Source: Gimesia maris (GTDB lineage Bacteria > Planctomycetota > Planctomycetia > Planctomycetales > Planctomycetaceae). Taken from it: DNA of 64,000 nt. The stretch covers positions 682,001 to 746,000 of the forward strand of contig NZ_CP042910.1 of the NCBI RefSeq assembly GCF_008298035.1, in the 5' to 3' direction. Position 1 is the first letter of the stretch, and each line of letters begins with the position of its first letter. The notes under the pieces were generated by a model that was not told the DNA's origin, ran no database searches, and saw nothing but the letters and a program-made list of their open reading frames with translations. Positions 8,299 to 17,478 of the stretch are shown piece after piece. Both the position numbers and the translations under genes were made by a program.

Positions 8299-10074
8299 AT
8301 GGATGAGGTTCAGGTACAACTGAAAGCAGCATTAGCCCATCACCAGGCGGGAGAACTGGATCAGGCGGCCACTATCTATCAGCATGTACTGGATACGAAT
8401 GCACGTCAATGGGAGGCCCGCTATTATCTGGGAACTCTGCAACTGCAGCGCGGGGACCTGGATCAGAGTATTCGCACTTTTCTCCAGGTGGTGCAACTGC
8501 AGCCGGAACTCCCCGATGTGCATAACAATCTGGGCGTTGCCTACCATGCCGCGGGGAAGTGGCAGGAGGCAGGTCAGTCCTTCGAACAGGCCATCCGCCT
8601 GAATCCCCATTATGAGCGTGCTTATTTTAATCTGGGATCATTGTTTGAGAGCCGTGGCGTTTTCAGTGAAGCAGTGAAGTGTTATCAGAAGGCGCATGAT
8701 TTAAGTCCCGGCAATCTGGACACTCACCAGAAACTGGCAGACGCACTGAAGTCAGCCGGCGAATGGGCGCGGGCGGAAGACATCTACCGGGAACTGCTGG
8801 TGGCAAAACCGGGTGACTTTGATCTGTCGATGAAACTGGCTTACGTCCTGGTACTGCAACGTCAGTATCAGGAAGCGATCATGCTGTATGAGTCGATGTT
8901 GAAAATAAGTCCCGACCACTACCAGATTCTGGTCAGCCTGAGTTATGTGTATGAAGCAGTCGGGAACATTGACGCCGCGATTGAGGCGGCAGAGCGTTCG
9001 ATTCAAGTTGCTCCGACACAGCCAGAGGGGTATAACAACCTGGGGAATGCATTCAAACTGAAACATGATCTGGAAAACGCCAGCGAGAATTTCAGAAAAG
9101 CAATCAGCCTGCGTCCTGATTTTGCAATGGCGGAATTCAACCTGGCGACAACCCGTATGCTGCAGGGAAACCTGCAGGATGGCTGGCGCGGTTACGAACG
9201 CCGCACGGACATTGCCGCGAGTCCGCAGCAGCAGTATCCCGGTCCGCAGTGGCAGGGGGAACCGTTAACGGGGAAATCCATCTGCCTGTGGTGTGAACAG
9301 GGCTTTGGCGATACACTGTTGTTTCTTCGATTTGCGATCGAACTGAAAAAACGGGGCGCCGCACGTGTGCTGGTTCTGTGCCAGCCAGAATTGGCTGCAT
9401 TGCTCAAACAGGTTCCGGAAATCGATCAGATTCTGAAGGCAGGAGACCCGCAACCGGAGTGTGATTATCAGTGTGCCCTGTTGAGCGTGCCCTTCTACCT
9501 GGAAACCAGCCTGGAGACAATTCCTGCAGCGGTTCCGTTTCTCCAGCCGCCCGCAGACAGGCAGCAGTACTGGGCCAGCTTACTTTCCGATTTACCGGGA
9601 GCCAAAGTCGGACTGAACTGGTGTGGAAATCCTGACTTTCCGAAAAATGAACTCCGTTCGATTCCCTTAGAGTCGTTCCTGCCGCTGGGAAAAAGAGAGG
9701 ACATTCAGTTGATCAGCCTGCAGCAGGTGAGCGGACTGGAACAGATCGAAGCCCTGCAGAACGAATGGAATCTCTGGCAACCGGGACCCGAATACCAGGC
9801 GGACACAGGAGATTTTTCGGAGACCGCCGCCTTGATCCAAAATCTGGACCTGGTGATTACCGCAGATACGGCGGTGGCTCATCTGGCAGGCTCACTGGGC
9901 GTGCCGGTCTGGATTCTGCTTTCGCGGCTTCCCGAATGGCGCTGGCTGCTGGAACGCAAAGACAGCCCCTGGTATCCGACGGCGCGGTTGTTTCGACAGT
10001 CAGTGCTGGGGGACTGGGAACCTGTCATCCAGGCGGTTCAGACCGAGCTGGAGCAGACGCTGCGTTCGAACTAA
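8299..10074 (+). CDS. TPR protein with GT9-like glycosyltransferase domain
   Basis: A 591-residue protein. Residues 1-290 are eight or so tetratricopeptide repeats with the usual spacing (for example DVHNNLGVAYHAAGKWQEA, YFNLGSLFESRGVFSEA). Residues about 310-590 form a glycosyltransferase-like domain: SICLWCEQGFGDTLLFLRF resembles the first Rossmann segment of ADP-heptose transferase-like GT9 enzymes, and NLDLVITADTAVAHLAGSLGVPVW is the family's nucleotide-sugar binding end. No signal peptide or membrane helix is seen. Probably a cytosolic protein or glycan glycosyltransferase; acceptor and donor are unknown. The arrangement is a common TPR-glycosyltransferase architecture. Confidence 0.87.
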   Translation: MDEVQVQLKAALAHHQAGELDQAATIYQHVLDTNARQWEARYYLGTLQLQRGDLDQSIRTFLQVVQLQPELPDVHNNLGVAYHAAGKWQEAGQSFEQAIRLNPHYERAYFNLGSLFESRGVFSEAVKCYQKAHDLSPGNLDTHQKLADALKSAGEWARAEDIYRELLVAKPGDFDLSMKLAYVLVLQRQYQEAIMLYESMLKISPDHYQILVSLSYVYEAVGNIDAAIEAAERSIQVAPTQPEGYNNLGNAFKLKHDLENASENFRKAISLRPDFAMAEFNLATTRMLQGNLQDGWRGYERRTDIAASPQQQYPGPQWQGEPLTGKSICLWCEQGFGDTLLFLRFAIELKKRGAARVLVLCQPELAALLKQVPEIDQILKAGDPQPECDYQCALLSVPFYLETSLETIPAAVPFLQPPADRQQYWASLLSDLPGAKVGLNWCGNPDFPKNELRSIPLESFLPLGKREDIQLISLQQVSGLEQIEALQNEWNLWQPGPEYQADTGDFSETAALIQNLDLVITADTAVAHLAGSLGVPVWILLSRLPEWRWLLERKDSPWYPTARLFRQSVLGDWEPVIQAVQTELEQTLRSN

Positions 10075-10264
10075 CGCGGAATCTATTGAGAATTCAAAAT
10101 AGAGGGGTATTCCTCAACTCGCTGAACGGGAGATTCGATGAACACCGCTAAACTCAAGTTCAGAAAGAGGATGCGTCTTCAGGCCAGTCGCTGACACTTG
10201 ACGGGATTAATCCAGCTCAAGCGATTATTCCGGTCCCGTGCTCGAGGCAGTCTGCAGGTTGAAT

Positions 10265-10293
10265 TTGACCCGCTTTTCATTGCGGGCTAAATT
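10265..10293 (+). promoter_or_regulatory. candidate sigma-70 promoter with dyad spacer
   Basis: TTGACC (10265-10270) and TAAATT (10288-10293) are 17 bases apart, about 140 bp before the PilZ-like gene. The spacer contains CCCGC and GCGGG as an inverted repeat, which could be an operator. The rest of the 10075-10431 gap shows nothing else identifiable. Confidence 0.4.
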
Positions 10294-10431
10294 AGAGTAT
10301 CTCTCTCCCTGTCTTAACCCCGTCAGCATTTCTGCAAAGAATGCTTATCTTCCATCGAAATAATCATTTGAATTTTGGCAGACAATCTGAGTCTGACGTC
10401 AGTTCCGTTACGTCTATAAAAGAGCAGATCC

Positions 10432-10935
10432 ATGCGACAAGCCGTGAGAGCCTACCCGAGTGATGTGTTTCCAAAAACGATTAACGAAGACGAAAATTCA
10501 GAATTCTACCAGCAGAAGCGAGACGCGTTTCTTCGTGAGACGACCAATACTCCCTGCCTGCGGCGAATTCCGGAATTGAACAAACTGATCGATTCCGTGG
10601 TGGCCAGCTGGTATCTTGAGCCTTCATCCATCAGCAGCCGCGAATGGCATCGCATCCCCTGCAGGCGTCCGCTGGGCCTGGCCGTCTTTAATCCTCAGAC
10701 CAGGCAACTGGAGTCCGATCTGCAGATCGTGACAGGACGCAATATTTCGGTTCGAGGAATTTCTTTCACGCATCAGGCTCATATTTATTCCCGGGAAGTC
10801 GCAGTGACCTTTGACCTGGATCAGCCGGTACAGGAATTTCTGATCGTGCGCCTGGCCTGGAGTCGTTTCTCGGAAAAACGGACGTTTCAGAGTGGTGGTC
10901 AGTTTCTGTCTCAGATTGAAGTCGCCGCGGAATGA
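10432..10935 (+). CDS. PilZ-like domain protein (putative)
   Basis: A 167-residue cytosolic protein with no firm family match. It has the two short marks of a PilZ c-di-GMP-binding domain in the right order: RxxxR at 74-78 (RIPCR) and an N/DxSxxG motif at 104-109 (NISVRG), followed by beta-rich sequence (VAVTFDL, EFLIVRLAW). The N-terminal 60 residues are helical and unassigned. If correct, it binds cyclic di-GMP as a regulator or adaptor. The motifs are short, so the call is tentative. It is convergent with the SirB1-like gene (21 bp gap). Confidence 0.5.
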   Translation: MRQAVRAYPSDVFPKTINEDENSEFYQQKRDAFLRETTNTPCLRRIPELNKLIDSVVASWYLEPSSISSREWHRIPCRRPLGLAVFNPQTRQLESDLQIVTGRNISVRGISFTHQAHIYSREVAVTFDLDQPVQEFLIVRLAWSRFSEKRTFQSGGQFLSQIEVAAE

Positions 10936-10956
10936 ACCGCTTTCTGCAGGCGGATC

Positions 10957-11802
10957 TCAGTTCCACTGAGCCAGTTCGGCGTGCACCTTCTGCAGCATCA
11001 GCTTGATATCCAACTGCTCGGATTCGGGACAGCTTTTCAGGCAACCAGTCAGCAGGTCGGCTGCCAGTCCCAGCTTTTTCGTTTTAAAACTGAGGGCCGC
11101 CAGATCCTTGCGGTGTGCATTGGAAAGTGGATTCAAGGCACACAGCCGGCGTTGCACATTCCAGGCTTTGGGAAAATCTTCGCGCTCTTCGTGAATCCGT
11201 TTCAGGTTCATCAGCATGCGGACAATAATTTCCCGATGTGTGGCCGGCTTTAACAGTCGCAGCAGAACATCGCGGGAAAAGTCGCCTAACTCCGCGAGGT
11301 GAATGATACACTCTTTTTCGTTATAGATTTTTCCACTGGAGTAGGGATCGATGAATAACGGGCCCGACTGTGATTCGTAACGCACCAGAAACTGCATAGG
11401 GGCTGCGACTCCCTGGATCTCGATCCCCAGTTCATTGCCGACGGCCATATAAATCAGGGAGAGCGCAATGGGCAGCCCCTGTTTTGTTTCGATCACATGA
11501 TTCAGATAGCTGCCTTCCGGCTGATGGTAACAGACCGTATTTCCCGCCAGTCCATGCTGTTTGGCCAGACAGTCAACGAAGCATCTGATCAAGGTCTCAT
11601 CGTCATTGGCCAGCGCCACCTTCCCGGAGAGTTCACAGGCTCTCTGGCGGATCCAGATCTTGACCTGTTCAAACTGCAGTTCAGGCTGATCGTCGCGTGC
11701 CAGTTCCAGTGCAGCGATTGTCAGGTCAACCTGTTTGTCATGCAGCAGGAGCTTGGAAAATTCCTGGTCCTGTTTAAACTGGAATAGTTTTGAAATGTCC
11801 AT
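10957..11802 (-). CDS. SirB1-like transglutaminase-fold/TPR protein
   Basis: A 281-residue cytosolic protein starting at ATG 11802 (an upstream TTG is possible). Its centre carries the SirB1 hallmark NHVIETKQGLPIALSLIYM, then LGIEIQGVAAPMQFLVRY and FIDPYSSGKI, a transglutaminase-like core in which the usual catalytic cysteine position is not obvious. The C-terminal 100 residues are TPR-like helices (RRLCALNPLSNAHRKDLAALSFK). SirB1 proteins are widespread and poorly understood; some are near peptide-release-factor modification genes in proteobacteria, not here. Length and domain order are typical. Confidence 0.85.
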   Translation of the reverse strand: MDISKLFQFKQDQEFSKLLLHDKQVDLTIAALELARDDQPELQFEQVKIWIRQRACELSGKVALANDDETLIRCFVDCLAKQHGLAGNTVCYHQPEGSYLNHVIETKQGLPIALSLIYMAVGNELGIEIQGVAAPMQFLVRYESQSGPLFIDPYSSGKIYNEKECIIHLAELGDFSRDVLLRLLKPATHREIIVRMLMNLKRIHEEREDFPKAWNVQRRLCALNPLSNAHRKDLAALSFKTKKLGLAADLLTGCLKSCPESEQLDIKLMLQKVHAELAQWN

Positions 11803-11890
11803 CAAAGACAAACTTGGTACTGGAGTGATTGGATAGTAGTTGGCAGGAGGGTAAACAATTTTGAGGAGGCAGCATCACTTATTTATTTGT

Positions 11891-11904
11891 ACCGGAATTC
11901 CGGT
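11891..11904. promoter_or_regulatory. 14-bp perfect palindrome upstream of tyrS
   Basis: ACCGGAATTCCGGT reads identically on both strands. It sits in the roughly 340-bp gap between the divergent SirB1-like gene (start 11802) and tyrS (start 12147), close to the former. It could be a repressor site. The rest of the gap shows no T-box, tRNA-like element or other structure I can defend. Confidence 0.35.
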
Positions 11905-12146
11905 TCGAGCATCAATGCCATTTTTTCACGGAATGAGGAAAAGCTTGATTCTTTGTAAAAAAAACAACAAGGCAGGATCGGGACAGGCCGAATCTTATCA
12001 CAGTCAGGGATGCCCGGTCAAATCGGTCTGAAATAAACGACTTCCGATCTGCTGCTTAGATTGACGCTGGCAGACTGAGTCGACAAAATGGGCGAATCGC
12101 TGATATGTCAGAATAACATTGTTTGAGAGAGAGTCTGGTAAGTTTA

Positions 12147-13370
12147 ATGCAATTTTTGCCTGTAGAAGAGCAGTTGGCTATCCTCCGACGTGGTGTGGAA
12201 AAGATCGTTCCCGAACAGGAACTGGCCGAAAAATTAAAATGGAGCCGCGAGACGGGCACGCCGTTGCGTGTGAAATATGGAATCGACCCCACAGGGATTG
12301 ACCTCCATCTGGGACATACAGTTCCCATGCGAAAAATGCGTCAGTTTCAGGAACTGGGACATCAGGCGGTCATCATCATCGGCAATTACACTGCCCTGGT
12401 CGGCGATCCCAGTGGTCGCGATGAGACCCGCGCCCGCCTGACTGCAGAACAGGTCGAAGCCAATGCCGTCGATTACCTGAATCAGGTTGGGAAAGTCATC
12501 GATCTGGAGAATGCGGAAGTCGTACGCAACGGCGACTGGTTCAGTAAAATGAACTTCGCGGCGATCCTTGAACTCTGCAGTAAAGTTACCGTCGCACAAT
12601 TGCTGACCCGCGATGATTTCTCAAAACGATACCGTGAAGAAGCCGCCATATATCTCCACGAGTGCCTGTACCCGATTATGCAGGCCTGGGATTCCGTCGA
12701 GATCAAAGCTGACATCGAACTGGGGGGCACAGAACAGCTCTACTCCTTCATGCTGGCCCGCGATCTGCAGAAAGACCAGGGACTGCGACAGCAGGTGAGT
12801 GTCATGTCACCCATTCTGGTGGGAACAGACGGCGTGCGCCGCATGGGCAAAAGCCTGGGCAATTATATCGGCATCAGTGAATCGCCATACGAGATGATGA
12901 AAAAATTCATGCAGCTTTCTGATGACAGCATGCAGATGTTTTATGAACTGCTGACCGACTTTCCGCTGGATGAAGTGCAGACGATTCTGGCCGGCCACCC
13001 CAAAGAAGCCAAAGTCAAACTGGCAAAAACGATTATTGCTGAATACCACGATACTGCCGCCGCTGAGGAATCGGCCGATCGCTGGCAGCGGGAAATTGGT
13101 TCTGGCGGTCTGCCTGAGGATATTCCCGTTGCAAAGATTTCCCGATCCGAATTGAATGAAGACGGCACCTTACCGGCTGCAAATTTACTGAAGCAACTGG
13201 GTCTGTGTGCTTCCACCAGCGATGCCCGGCGTTCGATTCAGCAGGGAGGCGCGAAAATGGGGGAAGAAAAAGTGAAGATTGAAACCCATGATCAGGCGAT
13301 TGCGGTGGAATCAGGCATGTTACTCTGGGTTGGCAAGAAACGGTTCTGCCAGGTGGAACTGCTGGATTGA
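12147..13370 (+). CDS. tyrS: tyrosine--tRNA ligase
   Basis: A 407-residue class I aminoacyl-tRNA synthetase that charges tRNA-Tyr. ATG 12147 is chosen over an in-frame TTG 24 bases upstream because homologues begin near the VEEQLAILRRG block. The HIGH motif appears as HLGH (54-57), the tyrosine-binding region as KYGIDPTG, and the KMSKS loop as RRMGKS (232-236), with Gly in place of the usual Ser. A C-terminal S4 RNA-binding domain covers about 340-405 (LPAANLLKQLGL, ARRSIQQGG). The length is typical of the longer bacterial TyrRS type. It is a single-gene unit. Confidence 0.96.
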   Translation: MQFLPVEEQLAILRRGVEKIVPEQELAEKLKWSRETGTPLRVKYGIDPTGIDLHLGHTVPMRKMRQFQELGHQAVIIIGNYTALVGDPSGRDETRARLTAEQVEANAVDYLNQVGKVIDLENAEVVRNGDWFSKMNFAAILELCSKVTVAQLLTRDDFSKRYREEAAIYLHECLYPIMQAWDSVEIKADIELGGTEQLYSFMLARDLQKDQGLRQQVSVMSPILVGTDGVRRMGKSLGNYIGISESPYEMMKKFMQLSDDSMQMFYELLTDFPLDEVQTILAGHPKEAKVKLAKTIIAEYHDTAAAEESADRWQREIGSGGLPEDIPVAKISRSELNEDGTLPAANLLKQLGLCASTSDARRSIQQGGAKMGEEKVKIETHDQAIAVESGMLLWVGKKRFCQVELLD

Positions 13371-13563
13371 CTTGTGATCTGATTGAAATCCGCCGCCTTT
13401 TACAGGCAATCAGGGGAAATAATTCCGCGCGGATTGCATTCGTAAGAAATACTTCGTAAAACGATATTTTAAAGGTGAATTTCAAGATTCACGATCTCAC
13501 GTTCACAACAAAGATGTGAACGGAGACTCCTGGTTTTAAAATGAAATACAGAAAGCAACAGTA

Positions 13564-14640
13564 ATGGCAACAGGTTTTGGAATTGTCGGCTGTGGCATGA
13601 TTTCGAATTTTCATGCAAAGGCACTGGAAGAAATTCGCGGTGCCAAGCTGGTCGCCTGCTTTGATCGATTTGCAGCATCAGCAGATAAATTTGCAGAAGC
13701 GAATGGTTGCACGGCCTATCATGATTTGGATGAAATGCTGGCAGATCCCGAAGTGGATGTGGTCACCATCTGCACCCCCAGCGGGGCACACATGGACCCC
13801 GCGGTCGCCGCTGCCAAAGCAGGCAAACATGTCGTGGTGGAAAAACCGCTGGAAATCACACTCAAACGCTGTGATGCAATTATCGACGCCTGCAAAAAAA
13901 ATAAAGTCCAGCTGGCAACCATCATGCCTTCCCGTTTTGGTGCCGCCAATCAGGAACTGAAAAAAGCGATCGATAAAGGCCGCTTCGGCAAGCTGACCTT
14001 AGGCGACACTTATGTCAAATGGTGGCGGACACAAGAGTACTACGATTCCGGCGGATGGCGTGGTACCTGGGAAATGGATGGCGGCGGTGCCTACATGAAC
14101 CAGGCGATTCATAACGTCGACCTGCTGTTCTGGTTCATGGGTGATGTTGCTGACGTGAATGGCATGACCGGTACCCTGGCTCACAAGCGGATCGAAGTCG
14201 AAGATACCGGCGTCGCCACAATTCGGTTCAAGAACGGTGCCCTGGGTGTGATCGAAGCGACCACCAGCGTCTTCCCCGGCCTGCTCAAGAAAACCGAAAT
14301 CTCCGGTACCAAAGGGACCGTGATTATCGAGCAGGACGATGTACTGCACTGGGAGTTCGAAAAAGAGAACGCCCGCGATGAAAAAATTCGCACCGAACTG
14401 GCAAAGAAGAGCGGCAACACCGGTGGTGCCAGCGATCCTTCTGCCATCTCCTATGCAGGACACATGGAACAGTTGAAAGACTTCATCAAGTCGATCAAAA
14501 CCGGCAAGAAGCCGTTTGTCGATGGAAATGACGGTCGCAAGAGTGTAGAAATCATTCTGGCGATCTATCAGTCTTCCTGGACCGGAAAACAGGTATCACT
14601 GCCTCTGAAACGTGATCCCCGGATTCCAAAAGCAAAATAA
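13564..14640 (+). CDS. Gfo/Idh/MocA family oxidoreductase
   Basis: A 358-residue cytosolic NAD(P)-dependent oxidoreductase. The N-terminal Rossmann fold has GIVGCGMIS (5-13), the VVTICTPSGAH strand and the signature catalytic-region motif KHVVVEKPLE (around 95) with the conserved EKP lysine. The C-terminal half is the family's alpha/beta substrate domain (GGWRGTWEMDGGGAYMNQAIHNVDLL). Unlike many planctomycete members it has no TAT signal, so it acts in the cytoplasm. The likely reaction is oxidation or reduction of a sugar or inositol hydroxyl; the substrate is unknown. A strong terminator follows immediately. Confidence 0.92.
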   Translation: MATGFGIVGCGMISNFHAKALEEIRGAKLVACFDRFAASADKFAEANGCTAYHDLDEMLADPEVDVVTICTPSGAHMDPAVAAAKAGKHVVVEKPLEITLKRCDAIIDACKKNKVQLATIMPSRFGAANQELKKAIDKGRFGKLTLGDTYVKWWRTQEYYDSGGWRGTWEMDGGGAYMNQAIHNVDLLFWFMGDVADVNGMTGTLAHKRIEVEDTGVATIRFKNGALGVIEATTSVFPGLLKKTEISGTKGTVIIEQDDVLHWEFEKENARDEKIRTELAKKSGNTGGASDPSAISYAGHMEQLKDFIKSIKTGKKPFVDGNDGRKSVEIILAIYQSSWTGKQVSLPLKRDPRIPKAK

Positions 14641-14660
14641 TGCGGAACGGATGCCAATTG

Positions 14661-14700
14661 AAAGCAGGACGGGTTAAGGAGAGCCCGTCCTGCTTTTTTT
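14661..14700 (+). terminator. rho-independent terminator
   Basis: Stem AAGCAGGACGGG pairs with CCCGTCCTGCTT across a short loop and is followed by a run of T, 20 bp after the stop of the oxidoreductase gene. Confidence 0.9.
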
Positions 14701-14724
14701 ATTGAATCACATTTCCCCCCCCTC

Positions 14725-14962
14725 CGTGGTTCAGATTTATTTTTCTACCACGAAAAACACGAAATCACACGAAATTAAAAAACAATGGGTGGTACCGAAT
14801 GCAATTCGGTACGAGCGTAGCGAGCAGGAAGCTGACAGTGTGACGTTCCTGGAAATGAAACACTGGTTTGCACATTGAGAGGTGTCATGTTGTGAGATAG
14901 GAGACCATCTCCTCAGTTCGTGAGACTACCCTGACAGTTTCCTGTTGTCTGCGACAACCCCG
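14725..14962 (+). repeat. foldback repeat, half-length copy A
   Basis: About 238 bp matching 16300-16532 in the same orientation: the end TTTCTACCACGAAAAACACG, the GGGTGGTACC block with the stem ACCGAAT/ATTCGGT, AGCGAGCAGGAA, and a downstream CCCTGACAGTTTCCTGTTGT block. The middle has diverged, and the right terminal arm present in copy B is missing, so this copy is truncated after GCGACAACCCC. It separates the oxidoreductase terminator from the TlpA-like gene. Confidence 0.85.
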
Positions 14963-15080
14963 GGGTGATCCATTCCAAATCAAATCTGTAAAAATCTCAT
15001 ATTCCGATAAACAAACATACGATTCGGTTCTGTCTTCAAAATGGATGAACTTAACAACAGGACTGTTTGCGGAGAAGAAA

Positions 15081-16250
15081 ATGCGATTCTGGCGGTATTT
15101 GATTGTGCTGATGTCTCTGGTCTTTGTTTCATCTGTGATTGCTGCAGAGGAGCAGAACAAAGCGACGGAGGAGTTCAAACCGTTTCTGACAGTGAAACTC
15201 GTAGATGAAGCAGGCAAGCCAGTGGTCGGGGCGCAGACTGGCATGGTGGTCACGGTCAATGGGTATGATCCTAATCAGGGGGCGAACTGGACTTTCGGTC
15301 ATTTTGAGCTCAAGTCTGACTCGGAAGGGCTCATTCGGTTTCGCGATCCAGATCAATATCGCGGCATGGTCTATGCGCGTCACGCGGGGCGCGGCCTGGT
15401 CGCTGTGAAACGGACGGATTTGATAGAAGACAAGCAGTCGCCGCTGGTGTTGACGATGTATCCCGAATGTCATGTCACCTGGCAGATCAAAAGCAGCCAA
15501 CTCAAGCGGATCGGAAAAGAAACGGGTGCCATACGCGGCATCAGCGGTTCGGAAAACATGTATTGCCAGTGGTGTCAGGATACAGGTTCAACGCTTCATT
15601 TTTTCCTGCCGCCGGGAGAGTTTTCTCTTGTGGGACACTCAAGCCAGATTAATCCGGTTGAAAAAACAATCGTCATCAAAGCGGGGCAAACAGAATATGA
15701 TGCAGGAACAGCAGATGCCTCCGCTAAAAAATGGATTCTGCTGGAGGGTAAGCCTGCCCCCGAAATTGTCGATATTCAGGAATGGAAAAACGGACCTGTT
15801 AAACTGTCACAACTCAGGGGGAAAGTGGTTATTCTCGAATTCTGGGGCTGGTGGTGTGGCCCCTGTGTTCTCTCGGGAATTCCGGAACTGTTTAAACTGC
15901 GGGAAGAATATTCGCAGGATGAACTTGCGATCGTCGGCATTCACACACCTTACGGGGAAGATGATGAAGTGGATTCCGTGAAAGAACTGGATGCAAGGCT
16001 GGAGAAAGTTCAAAAAGAGGTCTGGAAAGGAAAGCAGCTTGACTTCCCGGTAGCCCTCATCCGTTTTCAAAAATTGCCTTACACTCCTGAAGGCGAGCCG
16101 ATTGCGAACGCAAAAATGAATGTCGAATATGGGATCAACAGTTTCCCGAGTACTATTGTGATTGACCGCCAGGGGAACATCTTCGGCAATCTGAAACTGT
16201 GGAAGCAGTCTGATCGAGACAAATTGAAACAGTTAATCAATGCGAAGTAA
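15081..16250 (+). CDS. secreted TlpA-like thioredoxin-fold protein
   Basis: A 389-residue exported protein starting at ATG 15081 with GGAGAAG upstream. The signal peptide spans about 1-25 (ending VIAAEEQ). Residues 30-230 hold a beta-rich segment resembling a carboxypeptidase-regulatory-like or prealbumin-like fold (VKLVDEAGKPVVGAQ). Residues about 235-389 are a TlpA/ResA redoxin with the active-site CGPC (C259, C262) in EFWGWWCGPC and a cis-Pro loop near FPSTIV. It is likely a periplasmic thiol-disulfide oxidoreductase, anchored or partnered through its N-terminal domain. It lies between two same-orientation copies of a foldback repeat, so the locus could have been duplicated or moved with them. 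Confidence 0.88.
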   Translation: MRFWRYLIVLMSLVFVSSVIAAEEQNKATEEFKPFLTVKLVDEAGKPVVGAQTGMVVTVNGYDPNQGANWTFGHFELKSDSEGLIRFRDPDQYRGMVYARHAGRGLVAVKRTDLIEDKQSPLVLTMYPECHVTWQIKSSQLKRIGKETGAIRGISGSENMYCQWCQDTGSTLHFFLPPGEFSLVGHSSQINPVEKTIVIKAGQTEYDAGTADASAKKWILLEGKPAPEIVDIQEWKNGPVKLSQLRGKVVILEFWGWWCGPCVLSGIPELFKLREEYSQDELAIVGIHTPYGEDDEVDSVKELDARLEKVQKEVWKGKQLDFPVALIRFQKLPYTPEGEPIANAKMNVEYGINSFPSTIVIDRQGNIFGNLKLWKQSDRDKLKQLINAK

Positions 16251-16299
16251 ATCGGAGTGATTGCATCGACACCCCCTTATTCGATTTGGGGCCACCTGT

Positions 16300-16634
16300 C
16301 GTGGTTCAATTTAATTATTTCTACCACGAAAAACACGAAATTACACCAAATTAATAAACAATGGGTGGTACCGAATGCAATTCGGTACGAGCGGAGCGAG
16401 CAGGAAATTGACAGTGTGGTGTTCGTGAAAGTGAATCGCTGGTTTGCTCTTAGAAGCAGCATGTGCTGAGGTGAGTTAATAGTCAATTCGTAAGTTTACC
16501 CTGACAGTTTCCTGTTGTCTGCGACAACCCCGAATTGCATTCGAGGCCACCCGACATTCTTCTCTCTCAACCACGGTTGTTACTTCTCGCCAACCAGATT
16601 CTTTCGTGTCCGTTCGTGTTTTTCGTGGTAGAAA
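16300..16634 (+). repeat. foldback (long inverted repeat) element, copy B
   Basis: About 335 bp without a plausible gene. The ends are inverted copies: TTTCTACCACGAAAAACACG at 16318 and its complement ending at 16634. Inward, CCGAATGCAATTCGG (16371-16385) is matched in reverse by the CGAATTGCATTCG region (16531-16543), and CAGGAAATTGACAG by CTGACAGTTTCCTG. The two halves can therefore fold into a long imperfect hairpin. It fills the gap between the TlpA-like gene and the CPBP gene, right up to the latter's stop. Confidence 0.85.
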
Positions 16635-16645
16635 AAAGAAATTTG

Positions 16646-17287
16646 TTACTCTGATTCGTATGGCTGCTCAGCCTCTTTCTGCTGGCGATACGCGTGCATG
16701 ACGTACATAAAGCACATGAAGTCATACACGGTATGTGTGGTGACCGGGATCAGCAGGTTTTGTGGCGTGAACAGAATCAACAGCAGGCTCATGTAAACGC
16801 CCATCAGCGTCGCCACGATGACGTACAGCCGCGTGATCGAATGTAATATGCCAAACAGAATGTTGGTGAAGATGATGGCGACAATCACGCCGTATTGCGT
16901 TGCCCAGGATTGCAGCACGCCGCGAAACAGCATTTCTTCCCCCAGGCCGATAAAGATGCAGAGGATGAACAGTTCCCACACTTTACCGTGTTCCACGCGG
17001 GGACCCAGTTCCTCAAGCAGGAACTGCTGGATCTGTTGAAATCCCTTGATGGGCAGACGGGACGTTAAGAAAAAAAACAGATACAAAGGCAGCGCAGCCA
17101 GTACGCCAATCAGGAGATCCGTCCAGTTCCAGTTCAGGTTGGTAAGCGGGCTGACACCCAGTCCCCAGCCGACGCCGAAGGCAATCACAATGATGCCGAT
17201 GGAAATCAGAGAGCCACCCAGAATGAATGATTGCTGTTCCGGCGCAGTCGTCTCTTCAAATTCTTCTTCTTCATCCCAATCGTCCAT
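16646..17287 (-). CDS. CPBP family intramembrane metalloprotease
   Basis: A 213-residue membrane protein; ATG 17287 is used, with a GTG 15 bases upstream as alternative (neither has a strong ribosome site). An acidic cytosolic tail (DEEEEFEE) precedes about six helices. The CPBP/Abi signature is present as EEMLFRG (the EExxxR motif) and, a helix later, the second motif in FGILHS with its histidine. These residues bind zinc or activate water in the related CAAX proteases. In bacteria such proteins act in prenyl-protein-like processing, bacteriocin self-immunity or membrane proteolysis; nothing nearby fixes the role. It is transcribed away from mreB. Confidence 0.85.
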   Translation of the reverse strand: MDDWDEEEEFEETTAPEQQSFILGGSLISIGIIVIAFGVGWGLGVSPLTNLNWNWTDLLIGVLAALPLYLFFFLTSRLPIKGFQQIQQFLLEELGPRVEHGKVWELFILCIFIGLGEEMLFRGVLQSWATQYGVIVAIIFTNILFGILHSITRLYVIVATLMGVYMSLLLILFTPQNLLIPVTTHTVYDFMCFMYVMHAYRQQKEAEQPYESE

Positions 17288-17478
17288 GGATAGTATGTTC
17301 ACTCTCTGTTTCAGGATTTTACTGGGATTATAGCACCAGGTGTCCCAAATCCAAATTCTGATGAGTTCGCAAAACAGCCAGGTTTGCCTGTCTTTACAGT
17401 GATATCACAGTTTCGAAACTGCATCTTGCAGAAACTCACCATCTCGAATACATTTTCCCAATCTTAACAGGAAGTTTT

